This document shows positions 45,143 to 55,609 of a DNA stretch of 64,000 nt, one piece after another. Made by a program: the position numbers and the translations under genes. Every line of letters begins with the position of its first letter. Within the stretch, counting starts at the first letter, position 1. The notes under the pieces were generated by a model. It searched no databases. It worked only from the letters and a program-made list of their open reading frames with translations, and had not been told where the DNA came from. Origin of the DNA: Zelopaecilomyces penicillatus (taxonomy: Eukaryota; Ascomycota; Sordariomycetes; Hypocreales; Pseudodiploosporaceae); NCBI GenBank assembly GCA_005765155.1, contig VCCP01000003.1, forward strand, positions 3,162,001 to 3,226,000, written 5' to 3'.

Positions 45143-47020
45143 TCGGGTACACGAAGCCCTTTCGGAAACGAATTGATTGGCTAGAACAAATAATTGGCAA
45201 GGCTCTCGGGAACGAGTCAGCTGTGGCCCGGCCCTATTCTCAATGCGGTTGTTATTTGTTACCTTGCCCATCAGCAAGGGGAGGCGTCTGGGCTGCAAAG
45301 ATGGCATAAACCTGGACATGAACCTGGACGTGAAGACATCGCAACGAGGGAAACCAGCGGCACGGCTCATGCATATGCATGAAGGTTGTCAGTGCCCTTG
45401 ACTCGGCTGCCATAGCCCAAGGCAGTCGCACCTTTTGGTGACAAAGAAAGGAGGGTAATTTTGCAGGCCTCACCACTACCTCCTCCTAGCGGCATCTTCC
45501 GAAAGCCGTGTTTTCGGAGTAATGACAAAGCTAGGTATAGCCGGCTATTCATGGGCACTAACAGATGACTCGGCGGGTATGAAAGCAGACTCAAAATAGC
45601 TCATAATGCTACCCTTCAGGGTGCCTTGGTCATGGCGAGAGCATTTGAACGTGAGATTCGGAAGTTCCACACCACGTGGTTTCATCTGTGGCGTTATCAT
45701 TCATCCATACCACCACCACACGGTAGATCAACGGATAGAGTCCGGTGGAAATGCGTTGAGCTTCATTTGTTTCAAGCCAGAACTAGCATTGGTACTATTA
45801 TTGAGTATTGCAGAAGCCAGTGGTTTGCTATATCCAAACGACATGGATATAACCGGGTTGTGCTCTATCCGGCCCCCAAGCATGAGGTTAATGGGGTGGA
45901 TATGGAGATGTCAACCTGATATGACTATCACGTCATAAAAAAAGGCCCGGTATTCCGGGCCAGGGCCCAGTCGCAGCCCATTGTGGGCTTTGTATGGAAC
46001 CTAGAGGGCAACTCCTAGGGCCTAGACAAGGCGTTGACGGCCGAGAGGCGATTTGTGGATCGCTTATGTTGATAAACTCACGGTTTATTATTGCATTTGT
46101 GCCGCAACAGGATTTTTTTACGGTTTGGCAGCGCTAGTTGTCGCGTCATGTCATCAGAGCAGGGGTTAAGCGTTGACTTTGAATGAACTAGATAATAAAA
46201 GATGGGAGGCATAAGAGTTATTGAATGGGAAGCGAAACCTGGCAAGGCTGACAGAGCAAAAGCGGCACTGATTAGATAGAGCTGGTTGGCGATGCCAAGC
46301 TCGCGTGTAGTAGTGCAGGTCAAGTCAGGGACGGGACGGCCTAAGTGAATATAACGAATTAATTAGCCATCAAGGTTGCTGTTTGCAACTTGTCAGTGAG
46401 GCAAATGTGCATGTCGGTCCTGCATGCATGCATCGTAAATGCTAGACAAAATAAAGTGAAGAACCTATTACGTAGGTAGTATCAGATAAAATGGATGGGT
46501 ATCGACCTGAGGCAGCTGATAACCACCTAATTACCGTCGAACGCGTGGACGAGCGCAGCGGGGATTTCTATTCTGGTAGCCGAATGACTAAGCATGCCAA
46601 GCAAGACAGCAAGATAGGTTGGTAGGTTTGGCCAGGAGGCTGAACAGACTTGGCGCGAGATGGGATTGACCAAGCTTCCCAACTATTCCAGCTGCGTCAC
46701 TCAGTACCAGCCATTTTTCGCACACGATTCTACGACGACCGACCCAAGTAGCGCTCGGAAACGAAAGAAACCGCAGATATCCAAAGGCGCCATCTGCTGC
46801 TTCGGCTCTTACCGATTGCGTTCAGTGACGACTTTACAGCGGCACGCCTGGTTGCGTCGCCAAGTTGATTCTTTTACCCCTTGGAAGTCACACCCAAAGC
46901 TCAAGGCTGCCACTCACCCCAAAAAAAATCAGCCAAAGGAGAGCCTCCGTCTTCTGCTCCCATCGCAGCCGCCATCATCATCATCAATCTCCGACTTTGG
47001 TATGATATAGAAGCTTCAAG
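45143..47020. other. Intergenic region with hairpin group
   Basis: About 1.9 kb. Short perfect hairpins are at 45944-45961 (GGCCCGG, loop TATT, CCGGGCC) and 45975-45989 (AGCCCA, loop TTG, TGGGCT). The last 350 bases are an open C/A-rich stretch that should be promoter and leader of the TM9 gene; a TTG/ATG-opened frame in it (46660-47010) has no domain. Two short plus-strand frames at 45606-45938 overlap each other and are not called. Confidence 0.5.
45944..45989. repeat. Two adjacent short hairpins
   Basis: A 7-bp G/C stem with 4-base loop at 45944-45961, preceded by A7, and a 6-bp stem with 3-base loop at 45975-45989. They are separated by a GGGCCC palindrome. Confidence 0.65.
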
Positions 47021-49022
47021 ATGCACTTCCGCGATGCCGCGCCAAAGGCGCTTTTGGCAACACTTCTTGCCGCCGCCGCTCCACAGCTAGCTTCCGCTTT
47101 CTATCTCCCCGGTGTCGCTCCGACCTCATATAAACCCGGCGACCCAGTCCCGCTCTTCGTCAACAGCATCAAGCCTGTAGCTGCGCCGCAGGACTCTCGT
47201 CTGCATTCGGTTGTCTCCTACGACTACTACCATCCCGGATTCGGCTTCTGCCAGCCCAAGGGGGGACCTAAATATGTGTCCGAAAGCTTAGGTAGCATTC
47301 TGTTCGGCGACAGGATCATGACTTCGCCTTTTCAGCTTAACATGAACCAGAACGAAACTTGCAAGGCGCTGTGCGAGGTTGACTATCCGGAGAAGGGATC
47401 GAATTTTGTCAAGAACAAGATTGCGCTGGGTTATAGTTTGAACTGGCTAGTCGATGGCTTGCCTGCTGGCCAGCAGATTCAGGATCAGTTTACCAACACC
47501 ACATTTTACAGCCCTGGCTTCTTGTTAGGTGAAGAAGATGACGAGGGAAACATCTATCTGAACAACCATTACGAGATTTGGGTCGAATATCACGAAGTCA
47601 GCGGCAATGAGAATCAGCTTCGCGTCGTGGGCGTCGTCGTTCAGCCAAAATCGAAGCAATACGAGGGCGAAATTGATTGTGCAGACACACATCTGCCACT
47701 CCTTCTCAAGGACGGGCAGGGACCGCAAAAGGTTAAGTACAGCTACAGTGTGTACTGGAGGAAGTCGTCAACTGCCTGGGCTACTCGATGGGACAAGTAC
47801 TTACACGTGTTCGACCCCAAGATCCACTGGTTCTGGCTCATCGATACTGCCATCGTCGTTGTCATCCTCGTCTTGACTATCATGTCCATCTTGGTTCGCA
47901 CTCTGAAGAAGGACATTGCGCGATACAATCGCCTAGATCAGATCAGCTTGGACGACCTGAGCGGCACTTCGGTTCTTGAAGATGGTGTACAGGAAGACTC
48001 GGGCTGGAAACTGGTTCACGGAGACGTTTTCCGCACGCCTTCGAAACCCCTCCTGTTGTCCATACTGTTGGGAAATGGTGCCCAGTTGTTTGTTATGACC
48101 GGCTGCACAATCATCTTTGCGCTGCTCGGATTCCTATCGCCGTCTAACCGTGGATCCCTGGGAACAATCATGATTATTCTCTACACTGTTCTTGGCTTCG
48201 TTGGTGGGTATGTTTCGGCTAGGGCGTATAAGGCGATGCAAGGAGAGAAGTGGAAACTCAACATTACGCTCACGCCGTTGTTGGTCCCTGGCATTGTGTT
48301 TTGTGCTTTTTTCCTTTTAGACCTCTTCCTGTGGGCCAAGGAATCTTCCGGCGCAGTACCTTTTACCACAATGCTTGTGATTATTGGCATCTGGTTCATC
48401 ATCTCTATTCCTCTCTCTTTAGCCGGATCTTGGCTTGGGTTTAAAGCTTCTCAAATCCAAGCACCCGTTCGCACCAACCAGATTCCCCGCCAGATCCCAC
48501 CTGTCACTACATGTCTCAAGCCCGTCCCCAGCATGCTGATTGTTGGTCTCCTGCCGTTTGGTGCCATCTTCGTTGAGCTGTATTTCATCATGAGCTCTAT
48601 CTGGTTCAGCCGAATTTACTACATGTTCGGTTTCCTGTTTCTGTGCTACGGTCTCATGATTGCAGTTTGCGCTGCCGTCACTATTCTCATGACATATTTC
48701 CTGCTCTGTGTAGAGAACTACAACTGGCAGTGGAGGTCCTTCTTGGCTGCTGGAATGAGCGGTGGCTACATCTTCCTCAACTGTCTGCTGTATCTGGTGA
48801 CCAAGGTGAAGCTAGGTGGATTAGCCGGTACTGTTCTCTACATAGGCTATAGCGCTTTGATCTCCTTCCTCTTCTTCATTCTTGCTGGTAAGTTGTGTTC
48901 TTTTTTCTGTGTCCACAATCAACCCATTACATATTGCTAAGCTTTCCATTACAGGCACAATCGGTTTCTTTGCGAGCTGGTGGTTCGTCAGAAAGATTTA
49001 TGCATCCATCAAGATCGATTAA
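47021..49022 (+). CDS. TM9SF/EMP70 family endomembrane protein
   Basis: Exons 47021-48887 and 48955-49022 (67-nt intron, GTAAGT..CAG) give 644 residues. A signal peptide (about 1-26, ..AAAPQLASA) precedes a lumenal domain starting FYLPGVAPTSYKPGDPVPL, the standard EMP70 opening. Nine hydrophobic helices follow from about residue 275, with the loop between the first two containing DDLSGTSVLEDGVQEDSGWKLVHGDVFR. The C-terminus, KIYASIKID, is the conserved KxD/E end that retains TM9 proteins in Golgi membranes. These proteins act in sorting of membrane proteins in Golgi and endosomes. The second exon encodes only the last 22 residues, yet it holds the retention signal. Confidence 0.93.
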
Positions 49023-49415
49023 GGCCATCATCAAAATGAGGGAACATGGATTGAGGTCAGCGGTGGGGTTAAAAAAGGCATGCTTGTGCCATTTCGATAT
49101 TTCTTCTTAACGGGCCTGTAACATTATTTTGTACAACCAGCCACCCTGGGTTTTTATTCGAGCCAGCAAATTCGTTCTTTCCCATTGTCAAGTAGGCGCC
49201 GTTCTGCTTTGGGAGTCATGGTATAGCACGGATTGGTTCGAAGGTTTGGGACGAGAATGACATTATTAACAATAGACATGAATACATCATAACAGTTTGC
49301 ATCTAGCGAATTCATGAGAAATATTTATTAAAGCGCTTTCGTGGTCCGGTTCATTTTCATTCCTCATTTGCTGTATTTTCCGCCAACTGGTATGCCTAGG
49401 TGATAAACAACACGA
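49023..49415. other. Convergent 3' intergenic region
   Basis: About 390 bases between the stops of the TM9 gene and MED4. It should contain both transcript ends; nothing else is seen. Confidence 0.6.
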
Positions 49416-50493
49416 CTAATCATCCAAGTCGTCATCATCCAAGTCGTCCAGATTGGTGAACTGGAACTGCTTCTTCTCGCCAGGAGCGGCACCACCACGG
49501 GCTGGCCCTGCAGGTTCAGATCCGCCCGTCACGTCGCTGGCCCTTCTCCAAGCGGCCTGCTCCTTTTCTCTTTGCCGTTCCCTCTCCTTTCTGAGCCTCT
49601 CCATTTCCTCCTTCATCTTCTTCTCGCGTTCTTCGCGCTCACGTGCCTCCTGCTCCTCCTTCTCCTTGCGGTCTTCCTCTTCCTTGCGCTTGCGATCCTC
49701 TTCCAAGACTGGATCGTAACCTTTGGGGTCGATGCCCTGCTCGGCAAGCAATTGATTAGACGCCAGAGCACCCATGCGAACCTTGTCTTCCAGCGGCCAG
49801 GGGAAGAAGAGTTGACCAGAGAGTGGATTAAGGTACTGGCTCATGCCTTCGGGAAGGCTGATGTTCGTGTTCGTGGCTGACTGTTGCGTCTGCGGCTCAG
49901 AGCTAAGCTGCGAGACTCCATTCATGGCGACGGGGCTTTGAGTCAAAGACGGCCTAGGAGCAGATAGGGTCAGTGCAGACTGTGGTTGAGATTCCATCAC
50001 TGGTGTTTGCGACTCTGGAGTGGGTGAGGTGCGACCGCCAATAGCAGAGGCTGGGGGCATGGTGGTTTTGCTGATACGGCGGGCATAGTTGAGAAGCTCT
50101 TCATATCGAATTGAATTGTTTGGGGAAGAGGGATAGGTCGTGGTTTGTGTAGTCACAATGTCCTTTCGTGTCGTGGCAAGGCTGGTCAAGGTGTCTCGAA
50201 TCTGTACATCAAGAGTGGCGGAGGACTGGCGAAGCTGTTGAATCCTGAGATGGTTGTTCTGGTGGGTTTGCACTAAACAAAAAAAATGTCAGTTTCAACT
50301 TATGAAAAATAGCCAAGCTAACAACAAAAGGGAAGTAAGACAAACCCTCTTGTAGTCCTTTCGTCAGCTCAACATCGGCGGCCTTGAGTTCTTCGCCTTG
50401 AACAGTGGACGGGTGGTATTTGGTCACAGAGTCAATCAGTGTGGCTAGAGCTTTTTCAAGCCGCTCGAAGCGAGTGTCAATGTACTTGTCCAT
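49416..50493 (-). CDS. med4: Mediator complex subunit 4 (MED4)
   Basis: Exons 50493-50346 and 50272-49416 on the minus strand (73-nt intron) give 334 residues. An N-terminal coiled coil (DKYIDTRFERLEKALATLIDSV.. through ..LRQSSATLDVQIRDTL..) leads to YEELLNYARRISKTTMPPA, the MED4 hallmark. A Ser/Thr/Gln/Pro-rich linker and LNPLSGQLFFPWPLEDKVRMGAL follow. The C-terminal third is a highly charged E/K/R helix (about 245-300) ending in an acidic tail. MED4 sits in the Mediator middle module and helps RNA polymerase II transcription in the nucleus. The gene is divergent from QCR10, with 356 bases between the start codons. Confidence 0.9.
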
Positions 50494-50849
50494 GGCTAAG
50501 AACTAGCACGCACCCCGAATAAAGCAGGGTGGAGCTCTACTTCTGTGGAAGCTGTTGAGGGAGAAGGTGTTTAATGAGTTTGTTGTTGTTGCTTTGATAT
50601 GTTTCCTTTCGGTATAAGCACGCAAGCTTGAGTGGGGCAGTCTAACAGTGTGCAATTGGCTGTGGACAGGCTTAGAAAAGTTCCGACTTGGGGGAACAGT
50701 CTTAGCGCCTGAGGCCAAAAGTTCTCGGCCAAACTCGCCGACAAACTCGCGCAAGCAACGGGCGACCTTACACTTTTGTGACGACGAACGCAGTAATCCA
50801 GCAATTGAACGACATAACCGGCTGTGAATCGCCCCTCACTCGAGCCAAA
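50494..50849. promoter_or_regulatory. Bidirectional promoter of MED4 and QCR10
   Basis: A 356-base divergent spacer between two start codons. It must hold both promoters and leaders. CACTC/GAGTG and CAAGCAA-type motifs are visible but no clear TATA box, which fits housekeeping genes. Confidence 0.6.
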
Positions 50850-51778
50850 ATGTTCAATCCTGTACGTGAAACAGCACTCCGAAGTCCTACAAACCGCAGC
50901 CCATTCTCCGAGGAAATACAATCCAATCGTCAAACATAGAGATACCCAAAGCAACGAGAACTAACCGATCTACACGCAGACCTCCGCCCGCGCCGCGCCT
51001 TTCAAGAGTGCATATGGCCCCAAGTACGTTCCGATGCCTGCCTTGTGTTCGATTAGGATTATGGTTGGATAGGAGAGCGCAATGCTTTGTGAAGCAAGGA
51101 CATGGGTCTTAGACACCTGGGACTTGGACGACATTATGAGAAGCGGATGGTTTGGCTAACAAAATCTGTTTAGCTACCATTATCAGCCTCAATTTAAGGG
51201 CATCACCGCCCAGGCAGCGACCAGAATGTAAGTTGAAAAGTTCTCTTTTATGGGGTTGGAATGGGGCACAAATCACATGGAGTCACAAGGGAGATATGTA
51301 CATCTGTGGAAGCTCAGCGGCAGACAGTACTGGCAGCAGGGAGATGGATGCGGCATTTTGAAAATGCGCCTACTTCACCAAGGGGACGGCGCTTTTGTTG
51401 ACTTTGTGCATCTCGTGGGAGGACGGCTTTCTATTTGCCAATTATGGGAACCCAATTTGAACCATCAAGCTAACTGTTAGTCAAGGGCCTGGCGCACTGC
51501 CTCCATCGGCGGCGGTCTCGGTGTAGCTGCTCTGCTGTTCGTTTCTGGCATCCCTCGTATCCAGATCGACATTCTGCAGGTGAGGAGTTTCAACATCAAA
51601 ACGTCTTGGGACCGTGCCTAGATCGAATACTGATTTCACAACTTAGAAAATCCCCATTGTTGGCCAGTTCTACGTCAGGCCAACCATTGACCCTGCTGAC
51701 AACGTATGTTTACAAGTCTCAGATTGCCCTGGTTTTATTGGAACCCGTCTGCTAATTGCCTGTTTCTAGCCTTTCTAA
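50850..51778 (+). CDS. qcr10: Cytochrome bc1 complex subunit 10 (QCR10)
   Basis: Six exons: 50850-50861, 50980-51023, 51174-51227, 51486-51579, 51647-51703, 51770-51778; only 89 residues. The spliced protein starts MFNPTSARAAFKSAYGP, has one membrane helix (IGGGLGVAALLFVSGIP), then ..QIDILQKIPIVGQFY.. and ends ..PADNPF, as in fungal Qcr10 of respiratory complex III in the inner mitochondrial membrane. The first exon is 12 nt and the last 9 nt (Pro-Phe-stop). The third intron (258 nt) must end at the AAG at 51483-51485; the TAG five bases earlier shifts the frame and gives a stop. The window's unspliced frames do not show this gene, so the model rests on homology and splice sites. Confidence 0.85.
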
Positions 51779-52392
51779 ATACTTGGGGTGGGGTGGTATC
51801 TTGGTAGAAGTGTAACGACGCTGACAGCGGTTGCCAATGTGGCTTTCCTTTGTATAAGACATTTCAAAATAGACAAATTTCAATCAGTTCGTGTCAGACT
51901 TTATTTTGTTAGTCTACTACTATGTGGTGCCAAGTCGTTTTGTGTCCCATGGCCTAGATATCACGAGGATGCGGAGGCATCCACTGACCGTGTAAACGAA
52001 CGGCTACAGTTTGATTAGAGTCAATTATAACATCAACCTGGCTACTAGGTCGCGGAGCCAAAATATTAGAGTAACAGTCCGGCGTACGGTTCGCAGACAT
52101 GAAAAAACAATGTGAAGATGGAACTGAATGTTTGTACAGTGCCAAACACAGTGTGTCTGCTACTCATGACAGGTAATCTCCTTTCATGGGTGATTTCAAC
52201 TCTGCGCAGCTGTCAACATTTACGAGGGCTCGGCAAGAAATCTCATATCGCTGTGTCAAATCATGTCACACGCCAGCGTTTTCCCTTAAGACGTTCTTTA
52301 AAATATTAAAATAGAAAAAGGGTCGAGCTGGCGCGGCCCGCGAAAACCTTCCCACCTCGCATCACCAAGAGAGTCCTCAAACTCATTGAGTG
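51779..52392. other. Intergenic region
   Basis: About 610 bases between QCR10 and ALG10 on the same strand. Direct repeats are not evident and no gene is seen. Confidence 0.55.
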
Positions 52393-54804
52393 ATGGCGTC
52401 TGAGACAGCTCCGCCTCAGCACTTTTCTGCCACAAGCCAGCCTGGGCTCTTAACTCTAGTCGCTTGTACTTTTTCCAGTGTGGTTTTCCTCCATGTTGGG
52501 CTATTCAGAGGCCATGGAAGTGGTGTTGGGACTTGGGGCCTGGTTTTCCCTTTGGGTTTGGCCGTGGCCAGCTTTGCGTGGCTTGGGGTGGTTTCTAGCA
52601 TCGTCACTGAGCCTTATCTGGTATTTTGGACAAGGGATATGATGGTGTAACTACCTGTCGCTAACATAGGTTCAGGATGAGGTGTTTCATATTCCACAGG
52701 CTCAAAAGTACTGTGAGGGCAAGTTTGGAGAGTGGGATGACAAAATCACTACACCACCTGGGCTGTAAGTTTTAGCATCATCTAAAAAACATATGTCTTT
52801 CAAAGAAACTAGGGCTAATCTATACACACAGTTACTTGCTTTCCGTGTTAGTTCCACAAGCTGCCAAGAGCAGCAACCTGATAAGTTCATACACTTGTGA
52901 TCCCATCACTCTCCGCGCCACGAGCGTCGTAGGATTGCTCATATTGAGCTACCTCACACTCCTTTGCCGCCGCGAGATCGAAGCTCGCCTATACGAGGCA
53001 CATTCCTCGTCCAGGGAAAAGCCCATTTCCCAATACGCCCTTCACACGTCCCTTAACATTGCCCTGTTTCCACTGCTTTTCTTTTTCTCAGGGCTGTACT
53101 ATACAGACGTGGTTTCCACCGCAGCAGTCATCGGAGCGTTTTTGAACCACCTGCTTCGAATAGGCCGGGATAGAAGCTCTTTTCTCAGTGATGTTTTGAC
53201 AATTGTGCTTGGGATTTTCACACTACTCATGCGGCAAACTAATGTCTTTTGGGTGGTCGTCTTCATGGGTGGGTTGGAGGCCGTTCATGCTGTCAAGATG
53301 CTGAGGCCGAAGAAAGTTACGCAACCGTTCATGTCGACGTTGGGTGCGCAGCTGAAATTCTTTGCGTGGAGATACTCTGTGGGGGATATTCATGACCTCC
53401 CTCTGCACATGGCATATCCAGAAGGTGATTTATACCCACCAGACTCCCATATCTATGTTCTGCCTTTTATGCTAATCAGTATACAGACATGTTGTACTCT
53501 GTTGTTAGTTTGCTGGTCGCGGCTATATGTAACCCCTTTCGAGTTTTGAGACAAATCTGGCCATACATATCTGTGTTACTAGCATTTGCTGGTTTTGTCG
53601 TCTGGAATGGCGGTGTTGTTCTAGGTCAGTCTGTTGAATTACCTCTTCCTCAGAATGGCATACTTACCTGATCATAGGAGACAAATCGAACCATGTTGCC
53701 ACGATCCATCTAGCGCAGATGCTATACATCTGGCCATTGTTCGGCTTCTTTTCCTTGCCACTCTTTGTCCCATATGCACTTCCAATCGCCAATGCTATAC
53801 GTGCTATTTTCCTGTCAACGTTTAGACGACGAGAAACCAAAGAATCCCTAGACTCAAAAGTGGGAACTCAGTCATGGGGAATGCCGAGTTCAAAATCAAA
53901 GACCTCGTCCACCAATTCCAAGCGCGCCTCAGAGTCTAACCACTCAAAATCACCCGCCGACTTATCCTACCCTCTGCGGCAGATATCTACCCTCTTCAAC
54001 TCTAGACTTCTTTGGCTAGCATACTTGGCAGCCACATTTGCGCTATCCGGGCTCGTTGTCAGGTTCAACACCATCATACATCCGTTTACGCTGGCCGACA
54101 ACAGACACTACATGTTTTACATCTTTCGGTATACCATTCGACGAGCAACATGGATCCGTTATTTTCTCATTCTTCCGTACACCATCAGCCGATGGATGGT
54201 TTGGGGCACCATGGCTGGGTGCTCGGCGTGGATACTCAGTAGCTACAACAAGGACTGCTCGGCTTATTACCATTCTTTTCGCCCGGCCCCGTTTTCACGA
54301 GACCCGTTCAGAATTGCCTACACCAGCTCAAGTAGATCAACAAGTGTTCAAACCGTTGGCGAAAAGGATACAAAGGTGTCTACCCCTCAGACGCTCACAC
54401 ACTGTCTTATCGAAGACCCTCTCCTGCTCTCTACAGAGCCCGTGTCAACATCTACAGGCCTCATATTTCTTCTGGCAACCACGCTATCTCTCATGACGGC
54501 ACCTCTTGTGGAGCCTCGGTACTTCATCATCCCCTGGGTTATGTGGCGGCTTATGGTCCCCGCTTGGCGACTTCACGACCATAGAATACTCGACAGCATG
54601 TTCAACAGCGTCGATACAAAATCCTTACTTGGCAAAATTCTTGAAATCTTCAAGTACTACGACCTTCGGCTCATACTCGAAACTTTGTGGTTCGTCTCAA
54701 TCAATCTAGCGACGGGCTACATCTTCCTCTTCAAGCCATACGTATGGCGGGCCGAGGACGGTACTGTGCTTGATGACGGTCGGTTACAACGGTTCATGTG
54801 GTGA
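52393..54804 (+). CDS. alg10: ALG10/DIE2 alpha-1,2-glucosyltransferase
   Basis: Five exons (52393-52620, 52670-52764, 52832-53424, 53487-53624, 53678-54804) give 726 residues. After a first membrane helix comes VQDEVFHIPQAQKYCEGKFGEWDDKITTPPGLY, the family's catalytic loop with conserved Asp/Glu and HxPQ. About ten to twelve hydrophobic helices follow, and FTLADNRHYMFYIFRY and VEPRYFIIPW are further ALG10 signatures. The enzyme adds the terminal glucose to Glc2Man9GlcNAc2-PP-dolichol in the ER, using dolichyl-P-glucose, before transfer by oligosaccharyltransferase. A Ser/Lys-rich cytosolic loop (about residues 400-435) and a Thr/Ser-rich segment near 560 make it longer than the yeast protein. 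Confidence 0.92.
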
Positions 54805-55180
54805 GGTTAAAACAAAAAAAGTTCACCAAAGGTGAAGTTGTAATCATGAGTTACATTCTGAAATAAACAAATATCGCTCATTCCGAGACCTGTAGTCCCT
54901 CTTTCTTTCGTCTTATAGGTATGACTACAATGACGGTGTGTCGAATGTGTAATAACAACCAAATGTAAACGCCGTGCCTTATGCCTGGCCCGATCCTTGA
55001 TTCCCTTTCCCTATTTCCGTTGACATCCTGATATCCCTTTCCGTATCCCTTCCCCCCCTATTTCTCATTGCTTATAGCGTAACACATGAATCATCTAAGA
55101 TATATACCTCCCCTCATATCATGTAACATCTCTCTTATGCTGTTTCTCTTTGGGAAACAACGACACCGGCCGCCCTATCT
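54805..55180. other. Convergent 3' intergenic region
   Basis: About 375 bases between ALG10 and the minus-strand small protein; T- and C-rich. No gene is seen. Confidence 0.55.
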
Positions 55181-55609
55181 CTATAAGCTAAGCCTGTCGA
55201 GACTAAATCCATCATTACTCCGCACCCGTTTTATGACACCGAGCTTGAAGAACTTCTCCTCGCCAGTTGCAGTCCGGCCGCCGATGTACCATTTGTCGGC
55301 ACCGATGGCGTCCCGGAAGCCTTCCGTGCTGCTGTCACTACCACGCCGACGACCACCGTGGGGGATGGGAATAGGTCCTCCTACACTACCGCGCGGTGAG
55401 TGAATGGCGACATTGGACTGGGCGGAGTTGGCAATAGCGCTCGTGGTGGAAATGGTCCGAGGGGCGGAAGAGGCGACGGTGGTGGTGGGCGGTGAAGAGA
55501 CTTGAGTGGTGTGTTTGCTTGGCTGTTGGGCGGCTGTTTGGAGAGAGGGGCCCTGCTGGCGGAAGGCGGCGAGGAAAGAGGTTAGGAAGTAGGGTCGTTG
55601 TGAGGGCAT
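55181..55609 (-). CDS. Small basic protein, unrecognised
   Basis: A single exon of 142 residues from an ATG. It has a Ser/Thr/Gln-rich first half and a compact basic C-terminus: GGRRRGSDSSTEGFRDAIGADKW, YIGGRTATGEEKFFKLGVIKR and a repeated DRLSL-type ending. The ordered C-terminus and biased codon use make it likely to be real, and I believe similar proteins are conserved in filamentous ascomycetes, but I cannot name a domain. No signal peptide or membrane helix. A GRRRGSDS segment could be a basophilic-kinase site. CAA/GTT-type repeats lie just upstream (55621-55642). Confidence 0.65.
   Translation of the reverse strand: MPSQRPYFLTSFLAAFRQQGPSLQTAAQQPSKHTTQVSSPPTTTVASSAPRTISTTSAIANSAQSNVAIHSPRGSVGGPIPIPHGGRRRGSDSSTEGFRDAIGADKWYIGGRTATGEEKFFKLGVIKRVRSNDGFSLDRLSL

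Noticed and set aside
46660..47010. 116-codon frame just upstream of the TM9 gene
   Set aside because: Composition (A/C-rich, CATCATCATC) and position fit the 5' leader; no domain or signal.
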